From contig OZ252212.1 of assembly GCA_965248955.1 (NCBI GenBank), positions 558,001 to 622,000 on the forward strand: a DNA stretch of 64,000 nucleotides. The letters run 5' to 3'. The stretch is from DAOUJH01 sp965248955. GTDB lineage: Bacteria; Chloroflexota; Dehalococcoidia; Lucifugimonadales; QGNO01. The translations under genes and the position numbers were made by a program. A model generated the notes under the pieces. It did no database searches. It was given only the letters and a program-made list of their open reading frames with translations, and was not told the origin of the DNA. Of this stretch, positions 28,045-36,953 are shown piece by piece. Numbering within the stretch: the first letter of the stretch is position 1; every line of letters starts with the position of its first letter.

Positions 28045-30987
28045 GTGCCTCCAGAAAATATCGTTGTCAAGGGCGCCAGAGAGCACAATCTCAAGAACAT
28101 AGACGTAACCATTCCCCGCAACATGCTGGTGGTGATCACCGGCGTATCGGGGTCTGGGAAGTCCACGCTCGCTTTCGACACCATCTACGCGGAAGGACAG
28201 AGGCGTTACGTGGAATCGCTGTCCGCTTACGCACGGCAGTTCCTGGGCCGCATGGACAAGCCAGATGTCGAATACATCGAAGGCCTCTCCCCCGCCATCT
28301 CCATCGACCAGAAGGGTGTATCGCACAATCCCCGCTCCACAGTGGGAACGGTCACCGAGGTCTACGACTACTTGCGCCTGCTCTTCGCCCGTGTCGGTAG
28401 GCCCCATTGCTACAGCTGCGGCCAGCCCGTGCAGAGGCAGACTGTGCAGCAGATTGTAGATGCCGTAAAGGGTATGCAGCAAGGCAAAAGAATCATGGTC
28501 CTGGCGCCCAAAGTGGTGCACAAGAAGGGGGAGCATAAAGAGGTCTTTGAAGAGGCGCGCCAGACAGGGTTCGTTCGCATACGGCTGAACGGAGAAATCC
28601 GGGACCTCTCGGAGACGTTCAACCTGAACAAGCAGAGGTGGCACACCATTGAGATTGTGGTGGACCGCCTGGTTGTCAGCGACGACCTGGAGACAAGCAG
28701 ACTCACCGATTCCATGGAGACCGCTCTCAGAGAAGGCGGCGGCGTGGTCAGCATTCTGGATGCCGATAGCGGTGAAGAGCACCTGTTTTCTGAGCAGTTC
28801 GCCTGTGTCCGCTGCGGTATCAGCCTCGGCGAAATAGAGCCGCGTACTTTCAGCTTCAACTCACCTTACGGAGCCTGCCCCGACTGCACCGGCCTTGGCT
28901 TCCGGCTAGAGATTGACCCCCAGCTTGTGATTCCCCGCAAAGAACTTTCGCTGGCACAGGGCGCCATCCAGCCCTGGATGCGCGCCGGCTCATACAGTCC
29001 CTGGTATAACAGCCTGCTGGAATCGCTCTCCAAAAAGCACGGCTTCTCCACCAGAACGCCTGTCGCAGAGCTTGAACCAGAGCACCTTGACATCATCCTG
29101 TTCGGCAACAACGGCCAAACCGTTGAGATGAGGCACACCACGCAAAGAGGGCGCACCTACACCTGGGACACCACGTTCGAAGGTGTAGTGCCCAACCTCA
29201 CGCGCCGCTACAGAGAGACCTCTTCCGATTACGTACGGCGCGAAATAGAGCGCTACATGGCCACGCACCCCTGTCCCTCATGCAGAGGCAGACGCCTAAA
29301 GCCGGAATCACTGGCGGTGACGGTGGCCGGACAGAGCATAATGGAGGTAACAGCACAGTCGGTGGGCCAAGCCCATGAGTGGACGCGCTCCGCCGCCGGA
29401 GACCAGGGGACAAAGCCGCCGGCCAGAGACGCGCTCACAGAGCGGGAGCATACCATTGCTTACCAGATACTCAAGGAGATCCAAACCCGGCTAAGGTTCC
29501 TTCTGGACATCGGCTTGGACTACGTAACCCTGAACCGCACAGCCTCCACTTTGTCGGGCGGAGAGGCTCAGCGGATCAGGCTGGCTACACAGATAGGCTC
29601 AGGTCTCACCGGTGTTCTCTACGTCTGCGACGAACCTTCCATCGGGCTGCATCCAGCCGACGATTCCAGGCTGATCACCACTCTCAAACATCTCCGTGAC
29701 CTCGGCAATACCGTGCTCATCGTGGAGCATGATGAGGCCATAATGCGGTCGGCAGACCACATTGTAGACCTGGGCCCCGGCGCCGGTGAGCACGGCGGAA
29801 GAGTCGTGGCTATAGGTCGGCTGGATGATATCTGCGCCTCGGATGAATCGGTGACCGGTGCTTACTTGAGCGGTCGCCGTGAGATCGCGCTGCCGCCTGC
29901 AAGGCGGCCAGGCAACGGAGAGCGCATCACCATAAAGGGAGCGCGTGAAAACAACCTGAAGAACATCGATGTGGATATCCCTCTTGGTAAGCTTGTGGTG
30001 GTTACCGGCGTATCCGGCTCCGGCAAGTCTACCCTGATCAATGAGGTCTTCTTCAAGAAGCTGGCGCAGTTGCTCTACAGGGCGAAAGACCGCCCCGGCG
30101 ACAGCGACGGCCTGGACGGAATAGAGGGCGTAGACAAAGTGGTGGATATAGACCAGTCTCCCATTGGACGGACGCCTCGCAGCAATCCCGCGACCTACGT
30201 GGGAGCCTTCACTCCTATCAGAGAGCTGTTCGCCTCCGTGCCGGAATCGCGGGCGCGGGGTTATAAGCCGGGACGGTTTTCCTTCAATGTCAAGGGAGGT
30301 CGTTGCGAGGCCTGCGCCGGAGACGGTCACATAGAAATAGAGATGCAGTTCCTGCCCAACGTTACCGTAGCTTGCGAGGTGTGCCATGGAAAGCGCTACA
30401 ACCGCGAAGCCCTCGAGATCAAGTTCAAAGACGCCACCATTTCCGATGTCCTGGGCATGACGGTTTCCGAGGCGCTGGAGTTCTTCTGGAACTTCCCCAA
30501 GGTGCGCAACAAGCTGGAAACCATGCGAGACGTGGGCTTGGGCTACATTAAGCTGGGCCAGCCAGCCACTACCCTGTCCGGCGGAGAAGCGCAGCGCGTC
30601 AAGCTCTCAACCGAGCTGTCCAGGAGGTCTACCGGCAAGACCCTTTACATTCTGGACGAACCAACCACGGGCCTGTCATTCCAGGACTGCGATGCCCTGC
30701 TGGGAGTGTTGCACCGGCTGGTGGATTCGGGCAACACGGTAGTCTTGATAGAGCACCACCTGGATTTGATCAAGAACGCCGATTGGATCATAGACCTGGG
30801 TCCCGGAGCCGGTGAGAAGGGAGGCTACGTAATAGCCGAAGGCGCACCTGAGGAGATAGCTCAAGTGACCCATTCCTACACTGGTCAGTACCTGAAGCCA
30901 TTGCTGGAAAAGGCCGGTCGTCTATCCAGCAACGGCGCCAAGCCCAAAGCCAGAAAGCCACGGAAAAAAGCCGGGTCAGCAAGCTGA
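28045..30987 (+). CDS. uvrA: Excinuclease ABC subunit A
   Basis: Damage-recognition ATPase of nucleotide excision repair. The 980-residue protein has both ABC cassettes: Walker A GVSGSGKST (33-41) in the first and again GVSGSGKSTLI in the second, the signature LSGGEAQRIRLATQ and LSGGEAQRVKLSTE, and zinc modules (CVRCGIS...CPDC; CPSCRG; CEACAGDG...CEVCHG). Length is slightly above the usual 940 because of a basic C-terminal tail. The start is GTG at 28045 with AAAGGTC upstream. uvrB is not in the window. Confidence 0.97.
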   Translation: MPPENIVVKGAREHNLKNIDVTIPRNMLVVITGVSGSGKSTLAFDTIYAEGQRRYVESLSAYARQFLGRMDKPDVEYIEGLSPAISIDQKGVSHNPRSTVGTVTEVYDYLRLLFARVGRPHCYSCGQPVQRQTVQQIVDAVKGMQQGKRIMVLAPKVVHKKGEHKEVFEEARQTGFVRIRLNGEIRDLSETFNLNKQRWHTIEIVVDRLVVSDDLETSRLTDSMETALREGGGVVSILDADSGEEHLFSEQFACVRCGISLGEIEPRTFSFNSPYGACPDCTGLGFRLEIDPQLVIPRKELSLAQGAIQPWMRAGSYSPWYNSLLESLSKKHGFSTRTPVAELEPEHLDIILFGNNGQTVEMRHTTQRGRTYTWDTTFEGVVPNLTRRYRETSSDYVRREIERYMATHPCPSCRGRRLKPESLAVTVAGQSIMEVTAQSVGQAHEWTRSAAGDQGTKPPARDALTEREHTIAYQILKEIQTRLRFLLDIGLDYVTLNRTASTLSGGEAQRIRLATQIGSGLTGVLYVCDEPSIGLHPADDSRLITTLKHLRDLGNTVLIVEHDEAIMRSADHIVDLGPGAGEHGGRVVAIGRLDDICASDESVTGAYLSGRREIALPPARRPGNGERITIKGARENNLKNIDVDIPLGKLVVVTGVSGSGKSTLINEVFFKKLAQLLYRAKDRPGDSDGLDGIEGVDKVVDIDQSPIGRTPRSNPATYVGAFTPIRELFASVPESRARGYKPGRFSFNVKGGRCEACAGDGHIEIEMQFLPNVTVACEVCHGKRYNREALEIKFKDATISDVLGMTVSEALEFFWNFPKVRNKLETMRDVGLGYIKLGQPATTLSGGEAQRVKLSTELSRRSTGKTLYILDEPTTGLSFQDCDALLGVLHRLVDSGNTVVLIEHHLDLIKNADWIIDLGPGAGEKGGYVIAEGAPEEIAQVTHSYTGQYLKPLLEKAGRLSSNGAKPKARKPRKKAGSAS

Positions 30988-31004
30988 CGCATACGGACAC
31001 TCCC

Positions 31005-31071
31005 CACCCGCTCACTCCCTTCCCTTCGGCCATACTCAGGGTAAACTCTAGGCTCAGGGAGTGAGCGGGTG
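31005..31071. terminator. Large hairpin after uvrA
   Basis: CACCCGCTCACTCCCT (31005-31020) is exactly complementary to 31056-31071, with a 35-base loop. It lies 18 bases after the uvrA stop and may terminate its transcript, though no T-run follows. Confidence 0.45.
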
Positions 31072-31081
31072 CTCCCCCCCC

Positions 31082-31353
31082 CCTTTCGTCATTGCGAGGA
31101 ACCGAAGCAATCCAGCGGCGCGGGGCTTCCCTATGTGGACAGGCAAGTGCCTGTCTCTCGTCATTCTCGCCCTCCGCGAGAATCCAGGCGGGGTTGAGCG
31201 CGGGGCATACGGACACCCCCCCTTTCGTCATTGCGAGGAACCGAAGCAATCCGGCGGCGCGGGGCTTCTCTATGCGGACAGGCAAGCGCCTGTCTCTCGT
31301 CATTCTCGCCTCCGCAAGAATCCAAGCGGGGTTGAAGGTGGGGCATCTCATAC
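31082..31353. repeat. Two tandem copies of a 139-base dispersed repeat
   Basis: Units starting at 31082 and 31221 share CCTTTCGTCATTGCGAGGAA, CCGAAGCAATCC, GCGGCGCGGGGCTTC, GGACAGGCAAG-GCCTGTC, TCGTCATTCTCGC, and the AGAATCC-A-GCGGGGTTGA end. Inner palindromes (GACAGGCAAGTGCCTGTC and the TCGC...GCGAGAAT pair) can fold. It looks like a non-coding palindromic repeat family of the CGTCATTGCGAG type that is common in many bacterial genomes. Confidence 0.75.
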
Positions 31354-31465
31354 GTCCGTCTCGCCGCCATCACCCGCTTCCCTCCACCCACCAACACCCC
31401 TAAAATCTACCCATGGCCACCAAGCAAAACCGAACCCTCCGCCTTCCGTCATTGCGCCCCTCTCT

Positions 31466-31511
31466 CGTCATTGCGAGCCCAGCGAAGCAATCTGGCGGCG
31501 CGGGGCAGCCG
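31466..31511. repeat. Third partial copy of the CGTCATTGCGAG repeat
   Basis: CGTCATTGCGAGCCCAGCGA, then AGCAATCTGGCGGCGCGGGG, matching the first third of the 139-base units. Confidence 0.65.
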
Positions 31512-31549
31512 AACACTCCATTACGAAAACTCGCCACCTCTCTCCGAAA

Positions 31550-31578
31550 TCCTGTCCTGAGCCTGTCGAAGGATCGGA
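31550..31578. repeat. TCCTGAGCCTGTCGAAGGAT-type dispersed repeat
   Basis: A short repeat with ATCCT...AGGAT ends, of the widely dispersed CCTGAGCCTGTCGAAGG type. Confidence 0.55.
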
Positions 31579-31897
31579 TTTGTTTTCCCATATTTTCAAA
31601 AATTTGGCCCGTTTCTAGCCTTGCAACTAGACATAACGTTGGAAACAATTCCCCTTCTCAGGCACGCCGCCGCTCCACCGTTAAACGCCTTCTCACGCCT
31701 ATTAACCGTTTTCAGAACACCCCAAAAACCACTTATGTCAAGTGCTCAACCATCGCCCGGACCACCCTCCCACAGACGCTGGCCCGCATGGACGGGGAGC
31801 GTATGCGCCGCCTACATGCCCCCTTGCCCCTATTTCCACAACGGTTATCCTGTGATAAAACTGTCCCGCTTACCCTGTTTCCACCGGAGGCATCATC

Positions 31898-32905
31898 ATG
31901 GCTGACCAATTACCTCTAGTCTGGGTGCTGGGCACCGGAGGCACTATCGCCGCATGGGGTGCGCCAAGGTTAAAGTTCTTTGAATACGGCGTCCCCGGAA
32001 TGCGCCTTGACGTCCACGACAACTTGGAGCAAATCCCTGAAGTAGACCAGTTTGCCAGGGTGAAAGCAGAGCACCTCATACAAGCGGGCAGCGGGGGCCT
32101 GGGCGACAGCGGCTGGCTGATGGTTGCCAACAAAGTCAACAACCTATTTCAGGACGACCCCGAAATATCCGGCATCGTAGTCACGCACGGCACGTCCTCC
32201 TTGGAGGAAACGGCCTACTGGCTGAACCTCACAGTGCAAAGCGAGAAGCCGGTGGTAGTCACCGGCACCATGCGGCCTCCCTCCGCTATGGGCACGGAAG
32301 CCTACAACAACCTGCTCGGCGCAATTATCCTCGCCGGTTCCAAAGAGGCGCAAGGCATGGGCGTTACCGTCATGCTCAATGACGAGATCAACGCCGCCCG
32401 TGAGGTCACCAAGCAAAACTCATACCGAGTAGAGACCTTCGGTACGCGCGAGCTGGGGTTTCTAGGATACTTGGACTCCGATCTCAAGCCGGTGTTCTAC
32501 AGGCGTCCCACTCGGAAGCACACCTACCAGAGTGAATTCGACGTCAGCGGATTGGACTCCCTTCCACAGGTAGAAGTCCTCTACTCCTACGAAGGGGCCA
32601 GCGACATTCAAGCGCGGGCTTTGGTCGATGCCGGCGTGGCTGGTATCGTAGTGGGCAGCATGGGGCCGGGAGCCGTGGGACAGAGCGTGAACGATGCCTT
32701 GCTAGATGCAAGAAGCAAAGGAATTATAGTAGTGGTCACCACACGGGCCGGCGCCGGTAGAATCATCCGCACCAGCGTATACGAACGAGAGGGAATAGTA
32801 GCAGGCGATAACCTCAGCCCCCAAAAAGCCAGGATTCTCCTGCAACTGGCGCTGACAAGAACAAAGGACCCTGAGCAAATCCAGCAGATATTCAACGTGT
32901 ACTAG
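31898..32905 (+). CDS. Asparaginase-fold amidohydrolase, copy 1
   Basis: A 335-residue protein of the type II L-asparaginase family, first of a tandem pair. The first catalytic Thr is present in GTGGTIAAWG, the second in THGTSSLEETAYWL, and the Lys in NDEINAAREVTK. However, where E. coli AnsB has GSQD (Ser58-Gln59) and T-D (Thr89-Asp90), this protein has GSGG and T-S. Those positions bind the alpha-amino and carboxylate groups of asparagine. The scaffold is therefore intact but substrate recognition should differ. No signal peptide is seen, so it is cytoplasmic. CCGGAGG lies upstream of the ATG. It is followed 16 bases later by copy 2. Confidence 0.85.
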   Translation: MADQLPLVWVLGTGGTIAAWGAPRLKFFEYGVPGMRLDVHDNLEQIPEVDQFARVKAEHLIQAGSGGLGDSGWLMVANKVNNLFQDDPEISGIVVTHGTSSLEETAYWLNLTVQSEKPVVVTGTMRPPSAMGTEAYNNLLGAIILAGSKEAQGMGVTVMLNDEINAAREVTKQNSYRVETFGTRELGFLGYLDSDLKPVFYRRPTRKHTYQSEFDVSGLDSLPQVEVLYSYEGASDIQARALVDAGVAGIVVGSMGPGAVGQSVNDALLDARSKGIIVVVTTRAGAGRIIRTSVYEREGIVAGDNLSPQKARILLQLALTRTKDPEQIQQIFNVY

Positions 32906-32921
32906 TCAAAAGAGGGACAAC

Positions 32922-33935
32922 ATGACAAGCAATCAACTGCCAGTAGTTTGGGTTCTGGGCACCGGCGGCACAATCTCATCGTGGGGCTCGCCAAGGATCA
33001 CTTTCTACGAATACGGCGTAGGTGGACAGAGGTTGGACGTTCATCAGAACCTGGAACGCATACCGGAGGTTCGGGACTTCGCCAATGTGAAGGCTGAACA
33101 TCTCTGGATGGCGGGCAGCGGCAGCCTTGGCCCCACCCGCTGGTTGGAGCTGACAAAGAAGATCAACCGCCTGTTCCAAGAAGACACCGATATTTCAGGC
33201 ATTGTAGTTACCCACGGCACCTCCTCCATGGAGGAGACGGCCTACTGGCTCAATCTTACGGTCAAGTCGGAGAAACCGGTGGTGGTTACGGGCACCATGC
33301 GGCCGCCCTCCGCTATGGGTACGGACTCGGACAACAACCTCCTGGGCGCCATCATTTTGGCCGGTTCCCAGGAAGCACGCGGCAAGGGCGTTACCGTCAT
33401 GCTCAACGACGAAATCAACGCTGCTCGCGAAGTGACCAAGCAAAACTCCTACAGGGTAGAGACCTTTGGCACACGAGAACTGGGGTTCCTGGGATACCTG
33501 GACTCCGACCTCAAGCCCATGTTCTACAGAGAGCCCGTGCGCAGACACACCTACCAAACCGAATTCGACGTTGTCGGCCTTAGCGATCTTCCCAAGGTGT
33601 ACATAGTATACGCTTACGAAGGCGCTGACGATCTTGTAGTACGCGCCCTGATAGACGCCAAAGCGCCCGGGATAGTGATAGCCGGCATGGGCGCGGGCGG
33701 CGCGGGCGGCCAGGTGCAGCAAGAAGCGCTCATGGAAGCCAGCAGGCAAGGCTCAATAGTGCTCTCCTCCACCAGGGCAGGGTCCGGCCGCGTCATCCGC
33801 ACCAGCCGCCATCGTGAAGCGGGATGGGTCGCGGCGGACAACCTCAGCCCGCACAAGGCTAGGATCCTCCTGCAACTGGCGCTTACCAAGACCAACGACC
33901 CTGAAGAAATTCAGCGCATGTTCGATGCTTACTAG
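32922..33935 (+). CDS. Asparaginase-fold amidohydrolase, copy 2
   Basis: A 337-residue paralogue of the preceding gene, closely similar over its whole length (for example TKQNSYRVETFGTRELGFLG is identical). The same active-site changes recur: GSGS in place of GSQD, and THGTSSMEETAYWL in place of T-D. The catalytic Thr pair and the Lys of DEINAAREVTK are kept. The shared changes mean that the altered site predates the duplication and is kept in both. Copies differ mainly in the 35-60 and 230-280 regions, which may tune substrate or oligomer contacts. It precedes an E2 acyltransferase gene by 12 bases. Confidence 0.85.
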   Translation: MTSNQLPVVWVLGTGGTISSWGSPRITFYEYGVGGQRLDVHQNLERIPEVRDFANVKAEHLWMAGSGSLGPTRWLELTKKINRLFQEDTDISGIVVTHGTSSMEETAYWLNLTVKSEKPVVVTGTMRPPSAMGTDSDNNLLGAIILAGSQEARGKGVTVMLNDEINAAREVTKQNSYRVETFGTRELGFLGYLDSDLKPMFYREPVRRHTYQTEFDVVGLSDLPKVYIVYAYEGADDLVVRALIDAKAPGIVIAGMGAGGAGGQVQQEALMEASRQGSIVLSSTRAGSGRVIRTSRHREAGWVAADNLSPHKARILLQLALTKTNDPEEIQRMFDAY

Positions 33936-33947
33936 CACCCTACAAAT

Positions 33948-35045
33948 ATGCCCACTGATCTCACTTTTCCAGACTGGGGCGTAGGCGAGGAAGAAGGACG
34001 CGTTATTCGCTGGCTGAAGCGAGAGGGCGACCGCGTATCGCAGGGCGAACCTATCGCCGAGATAGAATCGGCCAAAGTCACCGCCGAAGTCGAGTCGCCC
34101 GCCTCCGGAGTTGTAAGCCGCATCGCGGTGGCTGACGGCGCTTCTGCCAAAGCAGGCGACCTGCTTGCGACTATCAGCGAAGAGGCCTCTTCCCCAGCCT
34201 CGCCGGCCTCTCAGCCGTACGTACCCCAAGCAGACCCCGCCGTCCGTAGACTGGCGGAGGCCTACGGGATAGACCTGAACCAAATAGAAGCCGACGGAGA
34301 GCGGAGTAAGGTACAAGAAGCCAACGTCAGAGCCCTGATAGACGGGGAAACCGCTCCTGAAACCCGGCAGGTTCCCCTTGTCGGTATGCGCAGAACTATT
34401 GCAGACCGGCTGTACGGCAGCCTTCAGTCCACGGCTCAAGTCACTATTAACACGGAGGCTGACGCCACGGAATCGGAGCAACTGCGGCGTGACCTGTTCT
34501 CCAGGTGGCGCAGCAAGGGAGTACGTCCCATGGCTCTGGCGCTGTTGATAAAGGCATCCGCAAGAGCGCTGAGCGAACACCCACGGTTGAACGCCACTAT
34601 GAACGGGAAGACAATTACACTCCACAAGCATGTCAACGTAGGATTTGCCGTAGCCGTTGAGGCCGGCCTAGTGGTGCCTGTGATCAAGCTCGCCGAGCAA
34701 AAGCCCTTGATAGATATCAGCCGGGAAGCCAGGGAACTGGCAACAAGGGCACAGCGCGATCAGTTGTCACCCGGTGAAATGGCGGACGGCACGTTCACCA
34801 TAACCTCCATGGGCGCCTACGATGTGGATACGTTCACGCCCATCATCAACCCTCCACAAGTGGCCATACTGGGAACCGGCCGCCTTCTGGAGAAACCCGT
34901 GGTTCACAACGGCGAAATCACCAAGCGCTCCATGATTGCCCTGAGCCTAACTTTTGACCACCGTGCCATCGACGGGGTGCCCGCAGGTCAGCTTCTAAAG
35001 GCCATTAAGCAATACCTGGAACAACCCGGGTGGCTGGTTGAGTGA
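33948..35045 (+). CDS. 2-oxo acid dehydrogenase E2 (dihydrolipoamide acyltransferase)
   Basis: A 365-residue E2 core with one lipoyl domain (IESAKV, Lys43 as the lipoylated residue), a peripheral subunit-binding domain (DPAVRRLAEAYGIDLNQIEA), and the acyltransferase domain ending in DHRAIDGVPAGQLL (His338, Asp342). It is shorter than pyruvate E2 proteins with several lipoyl domains. No E1 or E3 gene is near, so its complex (pyruvate, branched-chain, acetoin) cannot be told. It is on the same strand as, and close to, the asparaginase-like pair, which may be chance or a shared operon. The gene ends 5 bases before the convergent methyltransferase/MTHFR gene. Confidence 0.85.
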   Translation: MPTDLTFPDWGVGEEEGRVIRWLKREGDRVSQGEPIAEIESAKVTAEVESPASGVVSRIAVADGASAKAGDLLATISEEASSPASPASQPYVPQADPAVRRLAEAYGIDLNQIEADGERSKVQEANVRALIDGETAPETRQVPLVGMRRTIADRLYGSLQSTAQVTINTEADATESEQLRRDLFSRWRSKGVRPMALALLIKASARALSEHPRLNATMNGKTITLHKHVNVGFAVAVEAGLVVPVIKLAEQKPLIDISREARELATRAQRDQLSPGEMADGTFTITSMGAYDVDTFTPIINPPQVAILGTGRLLEKPVVHNGEITKRSMIALSLTFDHRAIDGVPAGQLLKAIKQYLEQPGWLVE

Positions 35046-35050
35046 ACGGA

Positions 35051-36916
35051 CTATGGCCGCGCTTCAACCATCTCCGGCAGGCCATGTAGGACTTGGGCCG
35101 CAACTTCGTACCTGCCAAATGAAGGTACAAAGTAGACGCCGGCTATGCTTGAATGCACCTCTTTGAGCAACTCTTGGGCCAGAGCTATTCCCATCTCGCC
35201 GCCTTCTTTCCCTGCCTCTTTCATCCGCAACTGGCGCTCCGGCGGAATGACTATGCCCGGCACTTCGTTGTGCAAGAATTCAGCATGCCTGTAGCTGCGC
35301 AGGGGCAGCACTCCCAGGATGAGAGGCTTGGGGAACCCTCCAAGCCTCTGCCGCCACTTCTCAACGGCTTCAGGTCTGAACACAGCCTGTGTCAGTATGA
35401 AGTCAGCCCCGGCGGCTATCTTCCGTTCCAAGCTCGCCTGTTCTTTGGCCATGTCCTCCGCTTCCAGGTTTAAGGCACACCCCACCAGGAATGAAGTGGA
35501 CTGCTCAATAGGTCTACCCGCTGTGTCCAAGCCTTCATTGGCCTGGCTGATCACATGAATCAGGCCAGACGAAGTGATGTCGGAGAAGCTCACTGCTTGC
35601 GGGTAGTCACCCATCTGAGGCGGGTCACCCATGAACACAAAGATGTTGCGCACACCCAGTGCATGAGCGCCAAGCAAGTCGGACTGCAAGGCCAGCAGGT
35701 TGCGGTACCTAGTGGCAATGTGCATGATAGCCTCGGTGCCCAAACGGGTCTGCACCAGGCTGCTCATTGCCAGGGCGCTCATGCGGCCCTGGGCCAGAGG
35801 TATATCCGTACAATTGAAAGCATCCACGTTCACCATGCCCAGAAGGTTCCTCAGGCTGGTCAGGGTAGTGCTCACGTCGAACCCGCGCGGTGGATGCACC
35901 TCTACGGTAACCACGAACTGCTTACCCAGTTTCTGAGAAAGCTCGGTGGGAGGCGGTGGCGCGGGGGCGTATTCGCTCCTCGTCTCGATGATCTTAACTT
36001 CAGCCTCAGCACCGGTTTTCCGTGTCTGGACGCGCCGTTCTCTCATCACACTTCTAATGGCCGCAATGTGCTCAGGCGTAGTGCCGCAGCAACCACCAAT
36101 TATCGAAGCCCCCGCATCTAGGATCTGTCCCGCATAGTCGGCCATGTACGCCGGGGACGACAAATAGAACAAGCGCCCTTCCACCTCTGTGGGAAAGCCG
36201 GCATTGGGTAAAGCGGAAAGGCGCGTATCGGTAACGGGAGCCATGGCTTCCATCACACCAAGCATCGGCTGTGAGCCAACGCTGCAGTTGGCACCTATCG
36301 CGGTGAGGTTGTAGTCCGCCAAAGCCTTGGCGACCTCTTCCGGCGAGTCCCCTGCCAGTGTCCGCCCTTCTCCGGTAAACGTGAGTTGCGCAATAACCGG
36401 AAGGTCTGTGACCTGTCCGGCGACGGTAACTGCCAGCTGAATTTCAGCCAGTGAAGGGAACGTTTCCAGTAGCAGCACGTCTACTCCCGCATCCGCCAGG
36501 GCTTTGATCTGTTCCGCAAAGGCCTCTTTAGCACGATCTACCTTAATGGGGCCCAACGGCTCAAGCTCCTTCCCCAACGGCCCTACCGCACCGGCTATCC
36601 AAACCTGTTGCCCGGTCAGGCGCTCCGCTTCCCTGGCTATCCGCACTGCCTTCCTGTTGATCTCCGTTACCGAATCAGCCTTGCCGTATGACTCCAGTCT
36701 GATCCGGTTGGCGCCGTAAGTGTTGGCCTCTATCAACTCCGCTCCCGCCTTCAAATAGTCCAAGTGGACCTGCTTGACCAGCTCAGGAGTGGTGAGGTTC
36801 AACCCTTCCAGGCAGGTATCCGCCGTAACATTGGCCAGCCTGATCAGTTCCGTACCCATGGCGCCATCTGCAAGGATAGGACCTTCAGAAAGTCTCTCAG
36901 TAAACAATCTACTCAT
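35051..36916 (-). CDS. Bifunctional homocysteine S-methyltransferase / methylenetetrahydrofolate reductase
   Basis: A 621-residue fusion of two enzymes of methionine and C1 metabolism. Residues 1 to about 300 form a zinc homocysteine methyltransferase barrel (ILADGAMGTEL, GANCSVG, GGCCGTTPEH with the Cys pair). Residues about 330-621 form a MetF-type flavin reductase (FVVTVEVHPPRGFD, VFMGDPPQMGDYP, FILTQAVFRPEAVE). Such fusions are known in several bacteria. The start is set at ATG 36916; the longer frame has no ribosome site. The gene follows thrC by 37 bases on the same strand, so threonine and methionine branches lie together. No riboswitch is seen in the gap. Confidence 0.92.
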   Translation of the reverse strand: MSRLFTERLSEGPILADGAMGTELIRLANVTADTCLEGLNLTTPELVKQVHLDYLKAGAELIEANTYGANRIRLESYGKADSVTEINRKAVRIAREAERLTGQQVWIAGAVGPLGKELEPLGPIKVDRAKEAFAEQIKALADAGVDVLLLETFPSLAEIQLAVTVAGQVTDLPVIAQLTFTGEGRTLAGDSPEEVAKALADYNLTAIGANCSVGSQPMLGVMEAMAPVTDTRLSALPNAGFPTEVEGRLFYLSSPAYMADYAGQILDAGASIIGGCCGTTPEHIAAIRSVMRERRVQTRKTGAEAEVKIIETRSEYAPAPPPPTELSQKLGKQFVVTVEVHPPRGFDVSTTLTSLRNLLGMVNVDAFNCTDIPLAQGRMSALAMSSLVQTRLGTEAIMHIATRYRNLLALQSDLLGAHALGVRNIFVFMGDPPQMGDYPQAVSFSDITSSGLIHVISQANEGLDTAGRPIEQSTSFLVGCALNLEAEDMAKEQASLERKIAAGADFILTQAVFRPEAVEKWRQRLGGFPKPLILGVLPLRSYRHAEFLHNEVPGIVIPPERQLRMKEAGKEGGEMGIALAQELLKEVHSSIAGVYFVPSFGRYEVAAQVLHGLPEMVEARP

Positions 36917-36953
36917 AGCGTCATCAATTGTAGCACTCCGCGAATGAGCTAAC

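Larger units (their letters stand above)
30988..31897. other. Intergenic repeat nest downstream of uvrA
   Basis: About 900 bases without a recognisable gene. It contains a 16-base inverted repeat (31005-31020 with 31056-31071), a tandem pair of 139-base repeat units, a third partial copy at 31466, and another dispersed repeat at 31550-31578. The last 300 bases before the asparaginase-like gene show no gene or clear promoter. Confidence 0.6.

Noticed and set aside
31082..31511. CRISPR-like array
   Set aside because: Two long units in tandem plus one partial copy, no short uniform repeats with unique spacers, and no cas genes in the window.
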